Assembly: GCA_023525715.1 (NCBI GenBank)
Contig: CM042011.1
Coordinates: 57,798,854 to 57,862,853 of the forward strand
DNA from: Cichorium intybus
Lineage: Eukaryota; Streptophyta; Magnoliopsida; Asterales; Asteraceae
DNA: 64,000 nucleotides
Direction of reading: 5' to 3'
A program made the position numbers and the translations under genes. The notes beneath the pieces are model-generated. The model saw only the letters and a program-made list of their open reading frames with translations. It made no database searches and had not been told where the DNA came from. How positions within the stretch are numbered: position 1 is the stretch's first letter; every line of letters starts with the position of its first letter. Positions 10,464 through 21,745 of this stretch are shown here, piece after piece.

Positions 10464-12857
10464 TGTAACACCCGGCTTTTAAAACAAAAACACCCCTGAA
10501 AATTTTTAATTTAGAACATAGGTTTCAGTACTTAAAACCATAAACAAAGGGGTATATTTTTAATAAAAACGGGTACAAGCGTATCAAGGAGTATACAAAT
10601 ATAATAACCTCCTTATAAGCCGGGCTGCTACTGACAGCATCTACAAGTCCACTTCTTGAGTCACGGACTTTATCCTTACCCTTATTAGGGTTATGCTAAC
10701 CTGTAGGGACATTTAACAAATGGTATGAGCTACAAAGCTCAGTGAGTAATCATATCTGCAAATAATACTTATAAAAATACATTCATATATCTGTTTGGAT
10801 ATCGGATCCAAACTCCTAGCCTTACTGGCTGACCAAATATCTCTTAGGATTTCACATCCTAATTTATAGCCTTACAGGCTAAATCATAATAACCTGCAAT
10901 TATTAAGCCACGTCAGTTATTTGCACGTATAATCATATCTAACCATTTTTGTCCCATGTTTCTTAGTCACAACGGACCGCACCATATTTCATGGCTATTT
11001 AAGCCGCACCATGAGTCATAGCTAAATAAGCTGCACCAAAACATTTTCAGTATATATATCATAGCCCTCAGGCCGCACCAGTTGGTTTCAATAACCCAAT
11101 ATCATAGCCAAAAGGCCGCACCATGTACCTGTAACAATATCATAGCCGTATAGGCCGTACCAGTTGGATATAGCATCCAATATCATAGCCATATAGGCCG
11201 CACCAGTTGGATATAGAATCCAATATCATAGCCATATAGGCCGCACCAAATATCATAGCTATATAGGCCGCACCAGTTGGATATAGAATCCAATATCATA
11301 GCCATATAGGCCGCACCAAATATCATAGCCATATAGGCCGCACCAGTTAATTTCATTTCATTTTATAATCATTTATGGCTCACGGCTCCGTTCTTGTCAT
11401 TTCATTGACTCACGGCTTATCCGGTATTGCCTTTTCAAGGTTTGACTCACAGCTCCGTTCGTGTCTATCGTAGACTCACGGCTTATCTGGTATTGTCTTT
11501 TCAATGCGCCTGTAAACTGTCAAGTTTCGTCCCCTAAATCTGTTTCAATCTGCAACAGTTCAATCAACACATATCATATGTGATATCAGTGAGATTACTC
11601 ACCTGGATGTTAGCTGCATTTAAATCCCGGTTGTTTCTTGCCTTTGCATGCACCACAACCATTTGTCCCATACCTATAATGTCATTCATTTTCACAATGA
11701 TTATAGGTTAACAACTTTTTTAATTGACTCTAATGTATAAGAGTTCAATATTGCAATACTACAAACAATGTCTAGATGATAAACTTTCCATTTACCATCT
11801 TTTCATGAGTTTTACTATTCACCGAGGCATTCGTATTGATCTACAGTGCCCCCGAGGAGTCGAAAACTCAATTTAATATTTATCCCAGACTTTTCAAACC
11901 ATTAGGGACTTATGGTTCAAGTTTGAGGTAAATCGGACAAGCCAAACAAAAGTTAGCGTTTTGAACCCCCTGTCTGATGGGCGCACTGCGCCTGGGCGCA
12001 CCCCGCCAGGAACCTGGGCGCACTGCGCCTAGCGCCTGGGCAGTCTCCTGATCAGTCGCGATTTATGCACTATAGCACGCAGTTTTGACATTTTAAGTCC
12101 TTAATGCTGTTCTTAATCGATTGGGGTTCATTTCTAGGCTAAAACCTTACATTAATACAAGGTTTTCAACCATTAAAAACAACTCAATCAATCAAAAGGA
12201 AGAATTAAGGTTCTTAGTTCCAAAAACCCCAAATCTTCAAATTCAACAAAATAGCAATCTACTTCCATAATCTTGAATTAAGTCCTTTTAGCATGACTTA
12301 TTGGAAGTATTAAACCATTATAAACCACATAATCATAACTGAAATTTACAAATTTCAGTTTCTATAAAACAAATTAAGAACTTCTTCAAGAACTTGACTA
12401 AAAGGGCAATCTACTTACCTTAATTGCTTGGAAATCACCACCTTCCAACAATTATTCCAAGTTCTTACTTCAATTCAATGATTCCTGCAGAAATCGCACC
12501 TTCAAGGCTCCTCCCGTTGCTGCACAAATGGCCAGTCAAAGAAGAGAGTCAACCTCTCTATTTATACTTCCAAAGTTTACAAATTTGGTCCCTAAGTTCA
12601 TTTTCTTGAACTTTGACCACAATAACTCAAGTTTTATGACATAAAACTTTCATTTCTTATATTTTTGCCACAAGCAACAATATTTTTACATAATTGGTCC
12701 CTCACATGGTCAAATGACCAAATTACCCTTTTATGGTAAAATGACCAATTTACCCTTTTCTTCTAGTATTACTTTCTAATACTTAGAACACCATGTTAAA
12801 TCATAAATGCACTATGATTAACATTGTAATACTTAACAAAAGTGTCACGGTGTTACA
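10464..12857 (-). repeat. 5' LTR of element A
   Basis: 2,394 bp, closely matching 4324-6737. It has two exact GGCGCACTGCGCC palindromes (11980-11992, 12017-12029) where the partner has three, an apparent loss of a roughly 20-bp unit. The small ORFs starting at 6304 and 12424 are copies of the same LTR segment, not genes. Confidence 0.92.
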
Positions 12858-12862
12858 CTAGT

Positions 12863-13752
12863 GGCCCAGTAGGGGAAAACCGCCAGACTTATGGACAACG
12901 AGTGTTGTTGTTTGTGAGTTATTACCTACTGTTGTGGGTGTACAAAGGGAGGAGGCTGTAAAGCAAGCTCATGATAAACGTCCTAAAAATGAGAGTCTAG
13001 GTGAAAGTGGGATCCGTGCTGAAAAGGAAGTTCAAGGGGAAGGAACTTCTGAACATAAAAGTGAATGTACCTACAAAAACCTTCTTAGTTGCAAACTAAA
13101 GGAGTTCTCAGGAACAGATAATCCAACCTAGGCAATGCAATGGATGATCCATACTGAGAAAGTGTTCGGAATCAGTAAGTGTGCGGAGGGAGATAAGATA
13201 GAGTTTGCTACCAATCTTTCCACAGGAAATGCACAGTACTGGTGGCTAGTTTTTATCAGAGCGTTGGGGCCTGACTTAACACAATCATTGTTGTGGGAAC
13301 AGTTTAAGAAAAAGTTCAACACAAAGTATTGCTCAAAGGTGGCTGTAAAGAGGTTGGAGGATGAGTTTTTGCACTTGGAGCAAGGATCTCGCTCTGTGCA
13401 AGAGTATACTTTGAGTTTTTTTTTTTTGGAGAAAGCAAAGTTTGCTGAACACCAAATTAATACGGAGAAACGGAAGATAGACAAGTATGTTTGGGGTTTA
13501 AATACCCAAATCCGAGAGATGGTACAGCCGCTTCAATTCTCTTCCTTTCGACAACTGGTGGATAGGGCTACAGAAAGGAGACAGAGTTGCAGCGTAAAGA
13601 GAATGAGAGGAATGCTGCGGAAACAAAGAGGAAGACAAAAGAACATCCGTGGACGTCTCAAAAGAAGCCACAATAGTCAAATCCTAATTCTCGAGGCCAG
13701 ACACGAAAACAGGAGGGTAAGTGGTGTGAGAAATGCAAGAGAAAGCATTTGA
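12863..13752 (+). pseudogene. gag of the outer element, broken
   Basis: After element A the outer element resumes with a gag capsid domain of the plant Ty3 type (Trp-Trp near codon 37 of the 13135 ORF, then a Lys-Phe-Asn-x-Lys-Tyr segment and a Gln-Gly-Ser-x-Ser-Val segment). The frame starting near 12934 is cut by a TAG at 13129-13131 and continues in the same frame at 13132. The domain usually has a Trp near this point, so TGG to TAG is likely. Beyond about 13580 the frame shifts, since the zinc knuckles lie in another frame. Confidence 0.85.
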
Positions 13753-14444
13753 GAAATTGTCTAACAAATGCTACGCTGTTGAGTTGTTTTAAGTGTGGAA
13801 AGTCGGGGCATTTTGCTCGGGATTGTTCGCAGAAGGAGAAAGTATCTTTCTAGTGTGGGGCTACGGATCATTTTCGTGCAGATTGTCCCCAGTTTAAGTC
13901 CGGAACGGCTGAATATAAACCATAGGAAGAGCGGGGAGGTAAGAAGGAGGAAGCGAAGGGTCAGGGAGGGCCAGTGGCATGACGAGGTTTCCAAATGACG
14001 GTTGAAGAATCCCGTGAGAAGAAGGATGTAGTTTCAGGTATTTTTACTTTTAATTCGATTCCCGTGTATGTGTTGTTCGACCCTGGAGCTATGAATTATT
14101 TTGTGTCAACTTCATTTATGCCCCATATAATTATTCCCCAACCCCTACGGATGAGAGTTTGAAAGTGGCAGTAGCCGATGCTAGATATGTGTAGGTTTCC
14201 GAGCAGATTCGAGGGTGTCAGCTTAAGATTAACAGGACCGCTTTCCCTATTGATTTGAAGCCAATCGCTACCAGAGAGTTTGAAGTTATTGTTAGCATGG
14301 ATTGGTTAGTGACAAATCATGCCCAAGTTGATTGCGAAAATAAGAGTATTTTTGTTATAGCACCTGATGGGTCGCATATATTGATCCAAAGTGAGCGACA
14401 GTGTATGAGGATGCCTATTATTTCCTTTGTTAAGGCTCGGAATA

Positions 14445-14450
<6 letters not shown>
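13720..14450 (+). pseudogene. Zinc knuckles and protease of the outer element, broken
   Basis: Three knuckle-like Cys/His clusters span about 13725-13890; one reads Cys-Phe-Lys-Cys-Gly-Lys-Ser-Gly-His-Phe-Ala-Arg-Asp-Cys. A TAG interrupts the third at about 13852. An aspartic-protease segment follows (Leu-Phe-Asp-Pro-Gly-Ala at about 14070; the usual form is Asp-Ser/Thr-Gly-Ala). The Gly/Ser-Met-Asp-Trp-Leu segment typical of the protease-RT linker is at 14290-14310. The frame ends where the insert begins at 14445. About 250 bp that normally joins this to RT is missing. Confidence 0.82.
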
Positions 14451-16160
<1,710 letters not shown>

Positions 16161-16173
16161 ATGTAATATTACC

Positions 16174-16376
<203 letters not shown>

Positions 16377-16399
16377 TCACTTTTACGGTAATCCTGCTC

Positions 16400-17649
16400 A
16401 ACCCTTGTATTTTGCACAACCGAGGGGGCAATCGGTTGCATCGCACTTCTAGCCACGGGAGTACGATGACTCGTCGCCCATTTACATTCCTGAGGATATA
16501 GAATCTCAAGTAGAAATTAGGCCTCAGTTGTTAGGGATATTACCGGAATTTAGGGGGTACAAACAGGGTGACCCATACAATCACTTGTATGAATTTATAG
16601 CGATAGCCAACACTAATACCCCTAGGAATACTAATAAGAACATTTTTAGACTAAGATTGTTCCCATTCACTCTTAAAGACAAAGCCAAATATTGGTTTGC
16701 ATCTTTATCATCGATTAGCATCACTACATGGGACCAACTCAAAGCTAAGTTCTTACAAGAATTTTATCCGGCAAGCAAGACGACGGAAATCAGGAGGGCT
16801 ATTCAGGATTTCCAGTAGAAGCCTGGAGAAGCTTTTTATGAAGCATGGGACCGTCTAAAGGATTTGATGAGGTCATGTCCTCATCACGATATTCCAAAGT
16901 GGCAACTGGTCAATGTATTCTTTGAAGGAGCAAGTGAGAGGAACCAAGCTATGATTAACGCATCATCTAGTGGCACGATTATGATGCAAGACCCGGAGGA
17001 GGCTTGGCGGTTTTTGGAACAGTTAAGTAATGGCTCCAAGGCAAATTTTTCTACAAGGAAGACGGTAGGTACAGTCGCAGCAATAGGAGCCGATGCCGAC
17101 TGGAAATAGGATGTAAAGAAGGAGATAAGCGAGCTTAAAAAGAAATTTGATAGGCTTGTGTCTACTCTGCAGAATGGACCTCAGAGTCAGCCACAAGGAG
17201 GTCAAGGAGGACCAAAGACTCAAGAAGTAAATCAAGTCTATGGACAGGGTCAAGGACAATATGGCAATGGACGACCCTATAGGCCATATAATCAAGGTCA
17301 GCAAAATTTCAATAAGCAGAGGCAAAACAACTACCAAGGGAAATTATCCAACCCACCAAGGCAGCATCAACTGGTGAACAATAATGGTAATGCCAATGGA
17401 AATGGCAGTAGCGACAATAGGGGGCCTAATAACCTCATCAACAATACTCCAGGAATGCAGCAGCAATCACAGGCCAATGCGAAAGCCATCGTCAATATGG
17501 AGAGGCAAATCGCCCAAATGACTGAAGACCAACGAAAAAAGATAATGGGAAGCTGCCAAGTACCACAGAAGTCAATCCGACCCATAGTCAGCGGGCCGGA
17601 AAGGAACATGTCAACATTGTCGAGGCTGAATGGAGGAAAGTCACCCTAG
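16400..17649 (+). pseudogene. Athila gag, interrupted by two stops
   Basis: The frame is open from before 16528 and stays in one frame to 17649, with TAG codons at 16816-16818 and 17107-17109, both after a Gln/Lys context consistent with CAG to TAG. The capsid part carries the Athila signature: Asp-Pro-Tyr-x-His-Leu near 16570, a Leu-Phe-Pro-Phe-Thr-Leu-Lys-Asp segment near 16660, Trp-Phe-Ala-Ser-Leu near 16693 and Cys-Pro-His-His near 16877. The C-terminal part is Gln/Asn/Gly-rich and disordered-looking. I see no CCHC knuckle here. Role in the family: structural protein of the virus-like particle. Confidence 0.88.
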
Positions 17650-18542
17650 AAGATCTGCTAGAATTAGGAAATGAGGCTGAGAGTGAAAAAGAAGAAGAAG
17701 TTAAGGAAAAAGTGGAAATTGAAAAAGAGAATAGGGAAGACACGGAATTAAAGGAAATTCCCGTTGAGAAGGAAACTCAACCAAAGGAGGTCAAGGATGT
17801 CCAGGAGGAAAAGCAGCCAATAATAGCTGGAATCAAACAAATAAAAAAGGACAAGAAGGGAAAGAAAATGCAGGAATCGCCCAAATCGACAGGGCCATCA
17901 ATGAATCAACCTTTGTGGGATGAACTTAAGAATGCTCCCGAGGATACAAGAATTCTTCGAGAAATGTGTGAGAAAAATGGAAAAATCAAGACTCCCACAC
18001 CTGACACTGTGAGGTTGACTATTAAAACTAGTGAGGCACTGTTGGGAACACTGCCCAAGAAAGAGAAGGATCCTGGTTCACCACTGATTACTGCTACTTT
18101 AGGAGATGTGGTCATTAGGAACACCTTGCTGGATTTGGGAGCAAGTGTGAATGTGCTACCGGGATACTTATATGATAAATACAAGAATGAGGAATTAGAG
18201 CCGGCAAAGACTGTGTTACAGCTTGCTGATCAGCCAACTAGAGTATCTCGAGGTAAGCTTACCAATGTCATAGTGAAGGTTGGGGATTTCTTTTACCCAG
18301 TAGACTTTTTAGTCATGGAGTATGAGAGTCAGGAGGACGCTCCCGCATTAATATTAGGACGCCCGTTCTTGGCTACAGTCGGCGCTGTTATTGACAGCAA
18401 AACAGGAGATTTGGATATCTTCTTTGGGTCGAGAAAAAGAAGGTTAAATATGTTCGGAAGTCCCATATCTCTACCTCAAGGGTATGACGATAAGAATTTG
18501 GACAGCAACTTGCTGATGGAGCCTGGGGATAAGGACAAATGA
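17650..18542 (+). pseudogene. Athila aspartic protease segment
   Basis: This ORF is open from 17650 in a frame shifted relative to gag. A Lys/Glu-rich linker is followed by a retroviral-type aspartic protease fold: Asp-Leu-Gly-Ala-Ser-Val-Asn near 18130-18150 (the Asp is the presumed catalytic residue) and Leu-Gly-Arg-Pro-Phe-Leu-Ala near 18355-18375. Asp-Leu-Gly replaces Asp-Ser/Thr-Gly, which I take as lineage-typical for Athila rather than a mutation. The ORF ends at TGA 18540-18542, where an intact element would run on into RT. Here no RT follows. Confidence 0.87.
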
Positions 18543-18559
18543 ACAATATGGACCCGAAC

Positions 18560-18851
18560 AGGAGAAAGTGGAAAAGAGGAAGTATTAAAAGAAACAAAGG
18601 AGCATCCGTTGTCCACCATTGATAAAGAGCAGCTGCTGGACATGATGGAGATGTTGGAGGCAAGGCACCAACAGTATGAGAAAGACGCAAGGGAAAGAGA
18701 AGCAAAGGTCATTCAACTTCTAGAAGCTCAGCAACAATGGATTAGCGGGGTTAGTGACATGATGACTCAGCTCACTTCATTTATGTCAATGATGGTCCAC
18801 AATTTCGCGCCAAATCACAAGGAGATGCCATCAGGAATTCAAGAAGAATAG
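18560..18851 (+). CDS. Coiled-coil-like ORF between protease and env region
   Basis: About 80-95 codons rich in Glu, Gln, Met, Arg and Lys with a heptad-like spacing of Leu/Met (for example Leu-Leu-Asp-Met-Met-Glu-Met-Leu-Glu-Ala-Arg), so a coiled coil is likely. I do not recognise it as a named domain. It stops just before the CTTTTTGGGAGGCAACCCA block that normally follows pol in Athila elements, so it occupies the place of the pol C-terminus. It may be a lineage-specific tail or the scar of an internal deletion. Confidence 0.45.
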
Positions 18852-19600
18852 GAGTAGGAATGGTACGTCCGGCTGAAGACGTTAAACTTAGCGCTTTTTG
18901 GGAGGCAACCCATCTTTTCATAGGTTAGGTACTGTATTCTTAGGGATAATTAGGAAATTATATCATCGTCATTTACAGGTATTATTGGTCCAAGGCAAGT
19001 GTGGGGTTGATTTGAAGAAAAATGGAATTTTGATGACCGCGTCGCGGTCAGGCAAATTGCGCGTCGCAGGATCGTAAACCAACCCGATGCACAGGGGTTG
19101 ATTTGGGAACACGCGTGTCGCGGTCTGCTCTTATCCGCGTCGTGGGAGTCGATCAGTCGGTTTCCTCCGATAAAAGGTAAGCCGCGACACTATTCACACA
19201 CACACACGCCACAGAGCTTTGATCGTCGAAGATTTTTCGTGTTTTCTCTTGCTCATTTCATTCCTACTACCAAGGTATGCCATTCTAACTAGCTTTTACG
19301 TGTTAAAAGTAGTGATTAGGCAGTTGATTTTGGATGATTTCTCCAAAAACTAAAAAACTTAAAAATCGCCAATGCTGACTCGTAGGGTGTTTATTTTGCC
19401 AAATAATGACCTTAGATGAGTTAGTCGGCACTTAGGCTACCTTGTAGTGTATTTGGATTGAGTTTAAACAGGTTAAATTGCGAGTTTGGATTTGAAATTT
19501 TAAACAGCCGCTCGCCGCGTCGCAACCTGGTTCTTGGGCCGCGCCGCGGTGCGGTGTGGAAGAAAAAGGACCAAAATTGCAATTTTTTTCTTTTGTGCAG
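18852..19600 (+). promoter_or_regulatory. Athila pre-env region with GC palindromes and intron
   Basis: Contains the CTTTTTGGGAGGCAACCCA block, then GACCGCGTCGCGGTC (19035-19049) and several degenerate CGCGTCGCGG dyads to about 19150. A weak TATA-like GATAAAAGG is at 19169-19177. A good donor (AAG then GTATGC, intron start 19275) and a strong acceptor (pyrimidine tract then GTGCAG, intron end 19600) stand directly before the ATG of the env-like ORF. The implied intron is 326 nt. The same GC-dyad motif lies upstream of the TATA box in the 3' LTR. A spliced env message is known for the Athila lineage; an internal promoter is my inference. Confidence 0.55.
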
Positions 19601-20712
19601 ATGTCATTCCGATTAGACCAGCCATTTCTTCAGTTCCCTGCTGAGCTGGACAGTTCAGCGGAGTATATTTCACGGAGGGATGCCCTGATTGGTCGCCGGG
19701 TTCTAGAGGCGACGATCATCGATCGGGACATTCTGCGAGACGCTGGGCTCTAGGCTGAGATCGAGCCATTTTTGCACCGTACATGGGTTGATGGAGAGGC
19801 CAGGTTCACATGCCGAGGCTGGGATAGGCTCATGGCCACCCAGGATGATACAATATATACCGAGCTTCTGTTGGAGTTTCTATCCACTGTTCGCTATGCA
19901 CCGGGTTCTTAGGAGGCCCGCTCCAGGCTTATCTGGTTTAGATTAGGAGGGGTGCACAAGGAGTGCAACCTCCAGGAGTTTGGGAGGCACACCGGCATCT
20001 ACACGGAGGCGGACCTCCAGCATCGACACTACACGCAGTTCATAGGTGCGTGCATTCAGGGGCAGCCCGAGAGGGCTGCCAATGCAGAGATTTGGACACT
20101 TTTGTCTAACATATTCTACGAGGAGGGGTCGGCCAGGGAGAGCCAGCTCAGCGACCCGCTTCACCGGCTCATGCACCGGATCGTCTCTACCTCCATCATG
20201 CACAGGGAGGGGGCGAGAAGGTGTCCGGAGATGACATGACGTATCTATGGGTGCTCCTTGACCCCTCCAGGTTCCTTCACCTCCTGTTTGCCCTAGCTGT
20301 CTCTCTTTCCACCCGTGCGACGGGTGCATCAGCCAACAGTCCTCTGGCACGCGGGCAGTACATCACCCGGTTGGCCCGTTCATACCAGATCCTTACTGCT
20401 GCCACTGTGGCATCCTTGACTGCCCTACCTCCGATTCGCACTACGGCGCGAGCTTTGGAGAATATGGGCCTTATTGAGTAGCAGCGCCCGGGCCAGTACG
20501 TGCGGGTGGCGACCGAGGCCGCCCAGGACCCCCAGCCAGCATATGCCCAGCCGGGTAGGAGACGACGAAGACCGGCAGCACCAGCACCATCAGATCCAGC
20601 GCTACCACAGCCACAGCAGGAGGATCCATCGGCCATCCATCGATTGGAGGCCAGGGTCGCGAGGATGGAGGACCAGCTGGAGTGGATCGGGGAGGTACTT
20701 TTGTTGGAATAG
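19601..20712 (+). pseudogene. Athila ORF1/env-like gene, broken
   Basis: Starts at ATG 19601 immediately after the splice-acceptor-like GTGCAG. The frame is interrupted by TAG at 19751 and near 19908, shifts by one frame at about 20225, and meets TAG at 20479, ending at 20710-20712. The middle part (Phe-Leu-Ser-Thr-Val, then a Glu-Phe-Gly-Arg segment near 19976) matches the general pattern of the plant Athila ORF1/env-like family. A hydrophobic stretch occurs near 20270-20310 and the C-terminus is Pro/Arg-rich with a short coiled-coil-like end. Stops are mostly CAG to TAG type. Function in the family is unproven. Confidence 0.7.
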
Positions 20713-20713
20713 G

Positions 20714-21481
20714 TGTCAAAGCCATGACTCTTAATTGTATTTATCTTGTTAATAGAAGCTAAGTCCATTTGGGTTGCCGTCATAGATGAAAGATAGATGT
20801 ATAGTTCAGTAGAGAGAGTAGTTGATTTATTAACTGTTTAATAAATCAATAGAAATAAATATATAGTTTATTAATATATTTCAGTGTTAATATATTAATT
20901 AGAAACTATATTAATTAATTAAGATTTAATCTAGAATTAATTGGATTTAATTTAGTGATTAAATTAATTAATAAAAGGTGCAGGGACTGGTTGGCATTTA
21001 TTCAATAGTTGAATAAATGGCCAGGTAAAACCAGGGACCAAAGTTGGTGCCACCCTGGAGGCTCCTCCAGGGTTTGGCGAAACCCTAAGTAGGGTTTTGG
21101 GGAGTCTGGTCCAAGGGGTCAAAAGCCTTGTCCATTTGGAGGCTTTCTAGGGTTTCAGGTGTAACCCTAGGAGGCTATATAAGGAACCCCTTGGGCACCC
21201 TAAATCCCACGCCACCTTCTCCCTCTGTTACTCTGCTGGACTGATTTCTCCATAGCTTGGTTGTGACTTGCATTTGAGGCAGGATTCTTTTGCTGCTTGC
21301 TTCAAGGATCATAAGATCAAAAGGTTGGTTTTCTCAGTTTTTTGATATTTAGAAATTATTGTTGCCTTTAGGTTTTAGTTATAATCTTCATAGAAGAAAA
21401 CATAGATCATCTTAGGGTTGCATGTGAACCATAAGTTATTATTTGTTCATTGATTACATAGAAATCCCTTCAACTTTTACA
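20714..21481 (+). repeat. Possible LTR or intron-like insertion after env
   Basis: The segment starts TGTCAAAGCC and ends TTTTACA, followed by a primer-site-like TGGTATCAGCAC (21484). It has hairpins TTTATTCAA-TAG-TTGAATAAA (about 20997-21017) and ACCCTGGAG-GCT-CCTCCAGGGT (about 21052-21073), and CTATATAAGG near 21174. This looks like a truncated or solo Copia-type LTR, but flanking 5-mers do not match well. Alternatively it is an intron: a GT near 20713 and a TTTTACAG acceptor at 21482 precede another ATG. Confidence 0.4.
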
Positions 21482-21745
21482 GATGGTATCAGCACAGGGC
21501 CAGCGCCCCCGACCATTCCCAGCCCGAGCTCACGATCATGAGGCTGGATCTTCCAGGCCACCAGGTGCCGATTGATGTATTTTCTTTTTCTTCTTTTGGA
21601 TATCTGTACTGTACCTATGACACTAATATCTTTTAGTTGTTTATATTTTATTTGTTTGTCTGTTTGCATTTGATGTTTTTGTTGAGTCTTGCATGTGTTA
21701 CCAAAATTAGTGCAGTTGTTTCAAGCAAGTGTGGGGTCATTGTGC
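21482..21745 (+). other. Athila 3' untranslated segment
   Basis: A short Pro/Arg-rich reading (about 30 codons from 21483) ends at TGA near 21573. The rest is AT-rich untranslated sequence ending in an AAGTGTGGGG-like block (21728-21737) that resembles the Athila polypurine region. Chromovirus C is inserted at 21746. Confidence 0.5.

Larger units (their letters stand above)
4319..12862 (-). mobile_element. Element A: minus-strand LTR element with dead coding region
   Basis: LTRs at 4324-6737 and 10464-12857 start TGTAACACCCGG and end CACGGTGTTACA. The duplication CTAGT lies at 4319-4323 and 12858-12862. On the minus strand the primer site is at about 10460-10443 and the polypurine tract at about 6755-6738. 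The LTRs look about 98-99% alike by eye, yet the 3.7-kb interior has no long ORF and most of gag is missing. The element probably moved using proteins supplied in trans. It inserted into the untranslated leader of the outer element. Confidence 0.92.

Noticed and set aside
20277..20783. 168-codon minus-strand ORF
   Set aside because: Antisense shadow of the GC-rich env-like region with no recognisable domain.
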